Source: Comamonadaceae bacterium
GTDB taxonomy: Bacteria > Pseudomonadota > Gammaproteobacteria > Burkholderiales > Burkholderiaceae_C
Assembly: GCA_015999985.1 (NCBI GenBank)
Contig: JAECRA010000030.1
Coordinates: 1 to 52,282, forward strand
Direction: 5' to 3'
DNA length: 52,282 bases
The notes beneath the pieces were generated by a model. The model was not told the origin of the DNA. It searched no databases and worked only from the letters and a program-made list of their open reading frames with translations. The translations under genes and the position numbers were made by a program. Shown here in pieces: positions 35,863 to 43,646 of this stretch (its first letter is position 1; each line of letters opens with the position of its first letter).

Positions 35863-36411
35863 ATGAATATACGCAGCAACTCAGACCGCTATGGACCCAT
35901 CTCCATTGGGCTGCACTGGCTCATGCTGTTGCTTATAGCAGGGGCATACGCGTGCATCGAATTAAGTGGTAATTTCCCCAAGGGCAATGACATTCGCGAG
36001 GGATTAAAAACCTGGCATTTCATGCTGGGCCTGTCCCTTTTGGTTCTGGTTGTAGTGAGAATTGGTGCGCGCTTGACCGGTTCCGTGCCGCGCATTCAGC
36101 CCGAACCCACCCAATGGCAAGTTCTGTCGGCGAGGGCCATGCACGTCGCGCTCTACGTCTTTATGGCCGCGATGCCGATCCTGGGTTGGCTGACTCTGAG
36201 CGCTGGAGGCAAGGCTGTCCCATTCTTCGGAATGACATTGCCGGCACTCGTCGCCGAGAGCAAGCTTGTGGCCGACTGGGCCAAAGAAATCCATGAGACA
36301 GGCGGCGAGATTGGCTACTTTCTCATAGGACTCCATGCGGCGGCTGCATTGTTTCATCACTACGTGGTTCGGGACAACACATTGCGGCGCATGCTCCCTC
36401 GTCATGACTGA
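35863..36411 (+). CDS. Cytochrome b561 family protein
   Basis: A 182-residue di-heme inner-membrane cytochrome with four hydrophobic helices. Seen: YGPISIGLHWLMLLLIAGAYACIEL (helix 1 with a haem histidine), KTWHFMLGLSLLVLVVVRIGARL (helix 2), ARAMHVALYVFMAAMPILGWL (helix 3), and IGYFLIGLHAAAALFHHYVVRDNTLRRML (helix 4 with histidines). The family moves electrons between quinones and periplasmic partners, in E. coli including superoxide oxidation. A perfect FNR box lies about 110 bases upstream, so expression at low oxygen is likely. The downstream stress-protein remnant and ArsA fusion may once have belonged to the same stress regulon. Confidence 0.92.
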   Translation: MNIRSNSDRYGPISIGLHWLMLLLIAGAYACIELSGNFPKGNDIREGLKTWHFMLGLSLLVLVVVRIGARLTGSVPRIQPEPTQWQVLSARAMHVALYVFMAAMPILGWLTLSAGGKAVPFFGMTLPALVAESKLVADWAKEIHETGGEIGYFLIGLHAAAALFHHYVVRDNTLRRMLPRHD

Positions 36412-36437
36412 GTTGGCACTCTACTTTACGGCCACAC

Positions 36438-36539
36438 AAGAAAATTCTCGTCGCCACTGACGGTTCGAAATCTGCCTCGCGTGCCGTCAAGAACGCAGTC
36501 AAGCTGCTGCGGAAACTTTCGTCTACGCGGCATAAGTAA
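36438..36539 (+). pseudogene. Universal stress protein (UspA family) N-terminal remnant
   Basis: Reading in frame from 36438 gives KKILVATDGSKSASRAVKNAV, then KLLRKLSSTRHK and a stop. This is the conserved first strand and helix of UspA proteins, including the VATDGS motif. There is no start codon in front and nothing of the remaining 110 residues after it, so only a fragment of a former gene is left. It lies between the FNR-controlled cytochrome gene and the arsA fusion. Confidence 0.7.
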
Positions 36540-36693
36540 AGCTGCGACGCGCTCGCGTTCAAACTTGAACCGGAAGTGCTCGACTGTCGGCGACCTATGT
36601 TGAAGTGCCGCGCCAGCATGCTGGTGCGTTTTCGCCAGGGCAGGCAAACGGGCTGGTGCTGGCGGTCATTGGAGTCAAAAGGAGATTATCAAG

Positions 36694-38712
36694 ATGGAAA
36701 TCAAAGTTCTGGGATCGGGCTGTAGCAAGTGCCGCAGCACTGTCGGAATCATCGAACGGACTGCGAAGGCTTCGAATGTTCATGTTGAGATCATCAAAAT
36801 CGAGAACCCCGAAGAGATCAAGCGCTCCGGCGTCAGGGCCACCCCGGCCGTGATGATCGGCGGCAAGCTTGTGCACAGTGGCGGCATCCCCTCGCACGAG
36901 GAAGTGCAAACCTGGCTGAAGCCAGGCCTCATCGGGTTTCTGCTCCACCCGACCAGACACCTCTTCTTCACCGGCAAAGGCGGGGTCGGCAAGACTTCGC
37001 TGTCGACGGCCGCAGCGCTGACGCTCGCAGACGCGGGAAAAAGGGTGTTGCTGGTCAGCACCGACGCCGCATCAAACCTTGACGAGATGTTGGGCATTGA
37101 GCTTCGCAACACACCCGTTCCCGTGCCAGGCGCGCCCGGCCTGTCGGTGCTGAACATCGACCCAAACAACGCTGCCGAGTCGTATCGGCAGCGCGTTCTA
37201 TTGCAGATGGCGGCAGGCACCAGCGCTGAAGAACTCTCAACGATGCGCGAGCAACTTTCTGGCGCCTGCACTACGGAGATCGCCTCGTTCGACGAGTTTT
37301 CGTCCCTCCTGTCCGACGACACCGATACCTACGATCACATCGTCTTCGATACAGCTCCAACAGGGCATACCCTGCGCTTGCTTAGCCTGCCCAAGGCATG
37401 GACTGGGTTTCTGGAGGGCAACGATCGTGGCGCCTCCTGCCTGGGCCCGCATTCCGGCCTGAAGATGCAGGAGGTGCGCTTCAAGGCCGCGCTCGAAGCC
37501 TTGAGCGACCCGGAAAAAACCACTGTGATACTGGTGACACGGCCCGATAAGGGAGCGATCGCAGAAGCTGCGCACACCTCGGACGAGTTGCACGAACTGG
37601 GCTTGAACAACCAGCGACTGGCAATCAATGGGGTGTTTCACGCCCATGAGCGCGGCGACCCAATCGCCTGCTCCATTGAGGACCTGGGGCAGCAGGCGCT
37701 GGATGCGATGCCACCGTCGCTGCGCGCGCTGCCACAGGACCGCGTGCCGTTGCGGGCGTTTGATACGGTTGGCCTGCCTGCCTTGCGGGCCCTGTTGACT
37801 ACGGATGTCGGCCCTGTCACTCCGCACACGGTTGGGGTTGCAGAATCCAATGAGGAGCTTCGGGGCCTGCACGCGCTGGCGGACGAATTGGCATCCGCCG
37901 GACACGGGCTGATCATGGTGATGGGCAAGGGCGGTGTCGGCAAGACGACAGTGGCTGCAGCTTTGGCGTTGGGGCTGATTCAGCGCGGCAAGACCGTGCA
38001 CCTTAGCACCACTGATCCAGCAGCACACCTGGCTGGAACACTGAACGGCGATGTGCCGGGTTTGAGCGTGAGCCGCATCGACCCGAAAGTGGAAACGAAG
38101 CGCTACATCGACAAGATCATGGCGGCTAAGTCTTCCAAGCTCGACGCGGCTGAGCAGGCGCTGTTGCTGGAGGATCTGCAATCGCCGTGCACCGAAGAGG
38201 TGGCCGTCTTTCATGCCTTCTCGCGCATCGTCAGCGAGGGCCGCAGCGCCTTCGTCGTGCTGGACACCGCGCCCACCGGCCATTCCATGCTGTTGATGGA
38301 CGCGACTGGCGCCTACCATCGACAGACGACGCGCGAGTTCGAGGGGCACAGTTCCGCTCGCGTCGTTACCCCTCTGATGCGGCTGCAGGACGCTGCATAC
38401 ACCAAGATCATACTGGTCACACTCCCCGAAGTAACGCCTGTGTCGCAGGCGGCAGCACTACAGGAGGATCTGCGCCGCGCCGGTATCGAGCCCTATGCAT
38501 GGGTGCTCAACAAGAGCGTGCTGGCCGCGGGCACGCGCGATCCCCTGCTTTCGGCGCGGCTGGCCGGCGAACGCAAGCAGATAGAGCGCCTGGCCTCTGG
38601 CTTGGCCAAACGTATTTTCACGATCGCTTGGTTGAGCGTGCCGCCGATCGGTTTCACTGAGTTGTCCAAGCTGGTCGGCAACGCATCACCCGTGGCGGTA
38701 CCTGGCGCCTGA
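36694..38712 (+). CDS. Thioredoxin-fold / ArsA fusion, arsenite-transport-type ATPase
   Basis: A 672-residue fusion. Residues 1-78 form a small thioredoxin-fold domain with Cys10-Ser-Lys-Cys13 and a cis-proline segment ATPAVMIGG, as in TM0996-type redox proteins. Residues 88-380 and 405-670 are the two ArsA halves. P-loops are at 94-101 (GKGGVGKT) and 411-418 (GKGGVGKT). The DTAPTGHTLRLLSLP and DTAPTGHSMLLMDATGAYHR blocks are signal-transduction motifs of ArsA. All three metalloid-binding cysteines known from E. coli ArsA are kept: Cys192 (SGACTTE), Cys249 (GASCLGPH) and Cys499 (QSPCTEE). It should therefore bind arsenite or antimonite and hydrolyse ATP. No arsB, acr3, arsD, arsC or arsR is in the window. 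The Trx domain may play the metallochaperone part of ArsD. AAGGAGA precedes the ATG. Confidence 0.9.
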   Translation: MEIKVLGSGCSKCRSTVGIIERTAKASNVHVEIIKIENPEEIKRSGVRATPAVMIGGKLVHSGGIPSHEEVQTWLKPGLIGFLLHPTRHLFFTGKGGVGKTSLSTAAALTLADAGKRVLLVSTDAASNLDEMLGIELRNTPVPVPGAPGLSVLNIDPNNAAESYRQRVLLQMAAGTSAEELSTMREQLSGACTTEIASFDEFSSLLSDDTDTYDHIVFDTAPTGHTLRLLSLPKAWTGFLEGNDRGASCLGPHSGLKMQEVRFKAALEALSDPEKTTVILVTRPDKGAIAEAAHTSDELHELGLNNQRLAINGVFHAHERGDPIACSIEDLGQQALDAMPPSLRALPQDRVPLRAFDTVGLPALRALLTTDVGPVTPHTVGVAESNEELRGLHALADELASAGHGLIMVMGKGGVGKTTVAAALALGLIQRGKTVHLSTTDPAAHLAGTLNGDVPGLSVSRIDPKVETKRYIDKIMAAKSSKLDAAEQALLLEDLQSPCTEEVAVFHAFSRIVSEGRSAFVVLDTAPTGHSMLLMDATGAYHRQTTREFEGHSSARVVTPLMRLQDAAYTKIILVTLPEVTPVSQAAALQEDLRRAGIEPYAWVLNKSVLAAGTRDPLLSARLAGERKQIERLASGLAKRIFTIAWLSVPPIGFTELSKLVGNASPVAVPGA

Positions 38713-38933
38713 ACGCACTAAAAATTCCACGACCTGGCAACCGCATCCATGGGTTGGTGCCCTGGTTACAGGCTCTTTGGTGTGAACACCTGCCCAACCA
38801 ACATGCCATGAGCTGCTTTGACCTGCGGTGTTGATCCAATAACCGAGTTCAGACACTGCACCAGAACCGTCGTGAATCAGCTGCGAACAGACTCACGCGG
38901 TCCCAGGTATGACGAACCGGCGGATTCTCTTGA

Positions 38934-40118
38934 TCAGAGTTTGCAGCCGCGTGCCGGATCAGCCAGTTTCTTTGCTGCGATGCTGATTTTGGTGTTCTGC
39001 TTGCCCTCTACCTTGCGCAGGTAGATGTCCTGCACGGGGTTGTGTGACTTGCTTATGGTGAAGTCGCCGCGTGGGCTTGGAATGGTGGCTTTCTCAATCG
39101 CAGCGCGGAAGAGGTCTTTCTTGGAGATATCGCCCCCCGCAGCCTTCAAGCCAACTGACAGCATTTGCGCTGCATCGTAGCCCTGCACGGAGTAGACATC
39201 GGGGGCAAGTTTGTAGGCCTTGGCATAGTTGGTGCGGAAAACCTTGTCGCGTTCAGTGCCCAGCTCATCTGCGTAATGCAGTGTAGTGAGAATGCCTTCG
39301 GCCGAGGAGCCTTGCGCTTCGAGCGTGCCATCCGTGAGCGCGCCTTGGCCATACAGGGGAATGCTCTTCGACAGGCCCGATGCGTGGTAATCCTTGACAA
39401 ATTTCACCGCACCGGAGCCGGCAAAAAAGGCAAACACTGCATCGGGTTTCGCGGTAGCAATTTCGGTCAGGAATGCCTGAAATTCCACGTTCGGAAACGG
39501 TACCGAGAATTGCTTGGTGACCTTGCCACCGTTCGCTTCAAACCCTTCTTTGAACGCACTTGCCGCTTCTTCACCGGCCGCATATTTCCAGGTGATGGTC
39601 ATAGCGTTTTTCTTACCTTCCTGCTTGGCCGCGATAACGCCCATTGGATAGGAGATCTGCCAATTGCTGAAGGACGAGCGGAAGATGGTGGGGCCACACA
39701 TCACGCCGGTGACCGCATCGGCGCCAGCGTTTGGCACGATGAGAATAGTGCCACTTTCCTTGGCCGCACGAGCCATGGCCATGACTACACCGGAATGCAC
39801 CGTGCCCACGAGCACATCGACTTTGTCACGTTGGATAAGGCGGTTGACATTGTGAATAGCCTTGGAGGGATCAGACTCGTCGTCGACTTTGAAGTACTCG
39901 ATCTCCCGCCCGCCGAGCTTGCCGCCTTGCTCACTTACGTACATTCGAAAGCCGTTTTCAATGGCCGCCCCGAGTGCTGCAAACGCACCGCTTGCAGGCA
40001 GCATGAGGCCCACCTTGATCTTGCCGGTGGGTTGTGCCCAAGCGCTGCAAGTAATGGCTGAGACCGCAGTGAGGGTGACCGCGCGCCTCACCCACCGTTG
40101 AATTCTTCCATTGCCCAT
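38934..40118 (-). CDS. Branched-chain amino acid-type ABC transporter substrate-binding protein
   Basis: A 394-residue periplasmic binding protein of the LivJ/LivK (type I) family. A signal peptide of about 28 residues ends in SAWAQ. Seen: IKVGLMLPASGAFAALGAAIENGFRMYVSEQGG, EYFKVDDESDPSKAIHNVNRLIQRDKVDVLVG, IVPNAGADAVTG, and the C-terminal YDAAQMLSVGLKAAGG. Burkholderiales members bind many aromatic acids besides amino acids. No permease or ATPase genes are next to it, so it must work with a transporter encoded elsewhere. Its promoter region carries the same paired GTATAC palindromes as the oxygenase/GntR promoter, so it probably captures the substrate or inducer of that oxygenase. Confidence 0.92.
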   Translation of the reverse strand: MGNGRIQRWVRRAVTLTAVSAITCSAWAQPTGKIKVGLMLPASGAFAALGAAIENGFRMYVSEQGGKLGGREIEYFKVDDESDPSKAIHNVNRLIQRDKVDVLVGTVHSGVVMAMARAAKESGTILIVPNAGADAVTGVMCGPTIFRSSFSNWQISYPMGVIAAKQEGKKNAMTITWKYAAGEEAASAFKEGFEANGGKVTKQFSVPFPNVEFQAFLTEIATAKPDAVFAFFAGSGAVKFVKDYHASGLSKSIPLYGQGALTDGTLEAQGSSAEGILTTLHYADELGTERDKVFRTNYAKAYKLAPDVYSVQGYDAAQMLSVGLKAAGGDISKKDLFRAAIEKATIPSPRGDFTISKSHNPVQDIYLRKVEGKQNTKISIAAKKLADPARGCKL

Positions 40119-40764
40119 CTTCCGCTCCTTGTGTGCGTTTCGTACCGAGACCGATCGCTCATGCTCTGCACGCTACGCAAACCGCCAGAAGCTATTCACG
40201 TATACGTTGATGATGATTTGATGTCATATTCAAAGGAGATACAAGCTGAATTTAGCAAAATATAGGGTAAACGAGATGTATTGTGTATACGCAGATGGCA
40301 AAGAGACGAGACGAACAGGCACACTGAGACGGGGAGGGAGGTTGTCCAGTCCTGATCGTGGCCAAGTGGCCCGCGGGACGGCGAAAAGCAGCGGACCCGA
40401 GCACGTTGAAACCCTGAACTGCGGAAGATGGGGTTTATCCCGGACAGCAGTGCGCCTACGCGAGCATGCCGAGATGGAGCGCGAGGGCGAAAGAGAAAGA
40501 AGCTGAAAAGTGGGTCAGGCCGAAAAGATGCGGCGCATACAACTGCATGTGACCAGTCGGTGACTGCCGGCGTCTGCTTGAATCCGCAGAGATGCGGGGA
40601 TGGTCAAGGTGCTGGTTGTGAGCTGCTGAACAAGTCGTGAACTAGACCAAGCAAGCACCGGGCAGATGCTGCCATCCGCAAGGGCGCCCGAGATTCGAGC
40701 GAACTGAGGGCACAGGTGCTTGTACCAGCGCTTTCGCTGGGCGCCCATATGCATCAAGTCGCAG
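40119..40764. other. Intergenic region upstream of the binding-protein gene
   Basis: This 646-base stretch contains the operator pair at 40197-40292 in its first part. From about 40300 to 40764 only short frames without motifs or RBS were seen; nothing recognisable. Confidence 0.5.
40197..40292. promoter_or_regulatory. Paired GTATAC operators, binding-protein promoter
   Basis: CACGTATACGT (40197-40207) and GTGTATACGC (40283-40292) have centres 85 bp apart, exactly as at 34486-34582. On the minus strand ATGACA, 17 bases and TATACG make a promoter whose -10 overlaps the first palindrome, about 80 bases before the binding-protein start. Flanking bases next to the first palindrome (TCAAATCAT on the minus strand) and AACGAG before the second are also shared between the two sites. 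Confidence 0.75.
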
Positions 40765-40977
40765 CTACAGAGCATCGACCTCATCAAATCGAGGATCGCG
40801 TGCGAGGTCCTGGTCAAGGCCCATCGCCGCACTGGCGCGCTCTAAGGCCTGCCAGAGAGGCGCAGGCATCTTCAAAATCTCCTCGGCCGATCCGGCCTGC
40901 GCAATCCATGCGCCAATTTGAGCGTGCTGTTCAGGGGTCAGCAGGTCGAGATGCAGCATCTCGTCAATGGTTTTCAT
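40765..40977 (-). CDS. Small conserved-looking protein, 70 residues
   Basis: A 70-residue soluble, acidic and helix-rich protein (MKTIDEMLHLDLLTPEQHAQ at the start, then IGAWIAQAGSAEEILKMPAPLWQALERASAAMGLDQDL). It has no signal peptide, cysteine or metal motif. The regular amphipathic pattern and normal codon usage support a real gene. It lies upstream of no operon partner: the next gene on the same strand starts 1.4 kb away and ends 157 bases before it. The frame starts at 40986, but the ATG at 40977 begins at the ordered part. Function unknown. Confidence 0.65.
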   Translation of the reverse strand: MKTIDEMLHLDLLTPEQHAQIGAWIAQAGSAEEILKMPAPLWQALERASAAMGLDQDLARDPRFDEVDAL

Positions 40978-41133
40978 TCTGGTCAACAGGTTGCGTCAGG
41001 CATGGCCCCAGCAGCGGGCTCCGCGGGGATAAGAATACGAATATGCGGGCGCCATTGTAAAGATCAAGGATGTGCTTGGACCTCGCGGCTTGTAAGCGGC
41101 GGTCAAGCGATTGGCTCAAAGAGGCGTGATCGA

Positions 41134-42357
41134 TCAGCGCGCTAAAGGACCCGCGGTGCCCGCATTTTGCAAGGCGGAGATCTCTTCTTCACTGAAGCCT
41201 AGTTCCTGCAGCACTTCCTGCGTATGCTCTCCATGCTGCGGAGCAGGGCGCTGAAGGCCGGTGCGCAATCCATTGAATCTCAAAGGCTGGGCCACTGACT
41301 TCATCTGGCCCAGCGTGGGGTGCTCGTACTCGAACACCATGCCGCTTTCGCGTGTATGCGGGTGCGACGACAGCTCGCCCAGAGTGTGCAGTGGAGAGCA
41401 GGGGATGCCGGCTTCGTCCAGCACCTTCAGCCAATCAGCTCGGGCTCGGGTCTTCATGGCTTGTTCCACATAGGTCAGCGTTTCGGCGCGGTGCGCTACG
41501 CGAGCGGCGTTGGTTGCAAAGCGGGGGTCGTCCTTAATGGCTTGAAGGTCGGCAATGGCGCAAAAGCGCTGCCAGAGCGAATCGTTCGCGACGCCCAGTA
41601 TCAGAGGCTTGTCTGCCGTTTCAAAAACTTGGTAAGGGCAAAGGGATTCGTGGCCTGAGCCGGGCCGCTCTGGCTCCGTGCCGCGCTCCCAATAGTTTTG
41701 CAGGAAGTACCCCAGAAAACCAGTCGCTGTATCGAACAGGGAGGCTTCGACGGTACAACCTTCGCCTGTGCGCTCGCGTGCCTGCAAGGCGGCGAGAATG
41801 CCCACCAGTGCGTGCAGGCCAGTGCCCTGATCGATTGGAGAGAACGGGCTGCGCACCGGAGGGCGTCCCGGTTCACCGGTGATGGAAAGCATGCCGCTGA
41901 AGGCCTGGAGAATGACGTCATAGCCTTTGCCCTGGTTCATGGAGCCTTGGCTGCCGTAGCCGGATATGTCGCAGCAGATGAGCCTCGAATTGAGCGCGCG
42001 CAAGGTAGCGGGGTCGATTTTGAGCTTGGCCGAAACGCCAGGTCCAAAGCTCAGGATGGCCACGTCGGCCCAGCGGGCGAGCCGATAAACCACTTCCTTG
42101 CCTGCCTCGCTCGCCAAGTCGACCGCTAACGAACGTTTGTTTCGATTGGCACTGAGAAATATGGCGCCAGTCTGAGCATCGCCGCCTTGGCGCAATGGCG
42201 GCCAGCCGCGGGTCTCGTCACCGCTGCGCGGAGGCTCGATCTTGATGACGTCGGCACCCATGTCCCCGAGGTATTGGGCGCAGAGCGGTCCAGCAAGCAC
42301 TTTGGAAAGATCGAGCACGCGCAAACCGGCTAAAGGGGAAGGAGATTTCTCAGTCAT
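41134..42357 (-). CDS. CaiB/BaiF-family CoA-transferase
   Basis: A 407-residue class III CoA-transferase that moves CoA from a donor thioester to a carboxylic acid. Seen: PLAGLRVLDLSKVLAGPLCAQYLGDMGADVIKIEPPRSGDETRGWPP at the N-terminus, FLSANRNKRSLAVDL, the catalytic aspartate region QGKGYDVILQAFSGMLSITGEPGRPPVRSPFSPIDQGTGLHA, and a small domain with AGIPCSPLHTLGEL. It probably activates the acid degraded by the island downstream. The ATG at 42357 starts the conserved part; the frame runs on to 42456 without homology. It is divergent from the first Bug-type binding-protein gene, and an inverted repeat lies between them at 42475-42491. Confidence 0.92.
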   Translation of the reverse strand: MTEKSPSPLAGLRVLDLSKVLAGPLCAQYLGDMGADVIKIEPPRSGDETRGWPPLRQGGDAQTGAIFLSANRNKRSLAVDLASEAGKEVVYRLARWADVAILSFGPGVSAKLKIDPATLRALNSRLICCDISGYGSQGSMNQGKGYDVILQAFSGMLSITGEPGRPPVRSPFSPIDQGTGLHALVGILAALQARERTGEGCTVEASLFDTATGFLGYFLQNYWERGTEPERPGSGHESLCPYQVFETADKPLILGVANDSLWQRFCAIADLQAIKDDPRFATNAARVAHRAETLTYVEQAMKTRARADWLKVLDEAGIPCSPLHTLGELSSHPHTRESGMVFEYEHPTLGQMKSVAQPLRFNGLRTGLQRPAPQHGEHTQEVLQELGFSEEEISALQNAGTAGPLAR

Positions 42358-42470
42358 GCGGATGAGTATGAAGGAATGACAAGGTGCCAGTTCGGGGCGA
42401 TGTCGCTGCCGATAACCGCTAGAACGCACCGGCGTGGGGTATTCCCTATGGGGCATTCTTAAAGGTTTGC

Positions 42471-42493
42471 TAGCATACTAAGATCAAGTATAC
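42471..42493. promoter_or_regulatory. Inverted repeat between CoA-transferase and binding-protein genes
   Basis: ATACT-AAGATCA-AGTAT (42475-42491) is a perfect inverted repeat. The preceding TAGCATA also occurs at 45477-45483 before an acyl-CoA dehydrogenase gene, where GCTAGCATA is shared exactly. A candidate site for the MarR-type regulator encoded at 44767. Confidence 0.45.
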
Positions 42494-42520
42494 CGATCAA
42501 TCCAGCACCTGAGGAATCCA

Positions 42521-43501
42521 ATGTATTCGTTGAAAATTCTGAAGTCTCTCCCGCGTGCCCTGGTGGGCCTGACTTTGGTGGCCGCTGCTTCGGTGATGGC
42601 TCAGGGCTATCCGAACAAGCCTATTCGGTTGATCGTTCCCTATGCGGTGGGTCAGGGCACAGACATCGCTGCGCGCTATATCGGAGATGAGCTGTCCAAG
42701 GAGATCAAGCAGGCAGTGGTCGTTGATAACCGGCCGGGTGCTGGCGGCAATGTAGGCACTCAGGCCTCAGCACGTTCTCCCGCAGATGGCTACAACATCA
42801 TGATTGGCACGAATGCAACGCACGCGGCCAATGCCTTCCTCTACGCGAACACGGGGTTCGATGGGCTGGCTGATTTCGAGCCCATTGCCATGGTCGGCAT
42901 CTTGCCTTTGGTGTTCGTGACCAAACCCTCCAATGCCATCAATTCCATGCAGGACCTCGTGAAGGCCGCACGTGCCAAGCCCGACAGCTTGAACATTGCG
43001 GTGTCCACCACGACATGCCGTCTGGCGTATGAGCTTTTCAAGACGCGTGGTGAAGCTTCCATGTTCCCTATTGACTTCAAGGGCAGCGCTCAGGCTTTGA
43101 CCGGCGTGCTGGGTGATCAGGTCGAGTTCATGGTGGACACCATCACGTCGCTGCGCACGGCCGTGACCAGCAATCAGGTCAAGGCGTTGGGTGTGACCTC
43201 GGCTCAGTCGAGCAAGCTGTTGCCTGGAGTGAAGTCCCTGGCGGAACAGGGTATTGCTGGCTACGAGCTGGTGGGATGGACCGTTTTCTATGCACCCAAG
43301 GGCACACCGCAGGAAGCCTTGAACGTGTTGTCGGCTGCGCTCAACAAAGCGATGGCTCGCACCGATGTGCAAGAGAAGTTGCTGCAGCTAGGGATTGAGC
43401 CCCAGCGCAAAAGCATGGAAGAACTCAAGGCGTTTGGCGTGGCCGAGAAGGAAAAGTGGGGTCGCCTGATCCAGGGCGCGGGGTTGAAGCCGGCGACCTG
43501 A
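42521..43501 (+). CDS. Bug/TctC-family periplasmic substrate-binding protein 1
   Basis: A 326-residue binding protein with a 28-residue signal peptide ending in VMAQG. Seen: the Bug-family start YPNKPIRLIVPYAVGQGTDIAARYIGDELS, VDNRPGAGGNVGTQASARSPADGYNIMIGT (the carboxylate-binding loop with its conserved glycines), and GWTVFYAPKGTP. The family binds carboxylic acids for tripartite tricarboxylate transporters or for sensing. TctA and TctB membrane genes are not in the window. Its position beside the CoA-transferase suggests it captures the acid degraded here. Confidence 0.93.
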   Translation: MYSLKILKSLPRALVGLTLVAAASVMAQGYPNKPIRLIVPYAVGQGTDIAARYIGDELSKEIKQAVVVDNRPGAGGNVGTQASARSPADGYNIMIGTNATHAANAFLYANTGFDGLADFEPIAMVGILPLVFVTKPSNAINSMQDLVKAARAKPDSLNIAVSTTTCRLAYELFKTRGEASMFPIDFKGSAQALTGVLGDQVEFMVDTITSLRTAVTSNQVKALGVTSAQSSKLLPGVKSLAEQGIAGYELVGWTVFYAPKGTPQEALNVLSAALNKAMARTDVQEKLLQLGIEPQRKSMEELKAFGVAEKEKWGRLIQGAGLKPAT

Positions 43502-43646
43502 TCGGGAGGTTCACCAGAGGCCTGCCATCTCGGGCGACCCGGCTGAAGTGCGTGGTCGGCGCCAGGCCCTCAATGCTCAAGGCAGCATGACTGATGGATG
43601 GGGGAAAAAGTCTTTCGTCGACATAAACAGATTCAAGGAGACAACG

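Noticed and set aside
36694..38712. Get3/TRC40-type tail-anchored protein targeting factor
   Set aside because: Both ATPase halves are in one chain and the three ArsA metalloid cysteines are present, which fits ArsA, not Get3.
40276..40506. 76-codon plus-strand frame upstream of the binding-protein gene
   Set aside because: Starts inside the operator pair, is Arg/Glu/Gly low-complexity and has no RBS.
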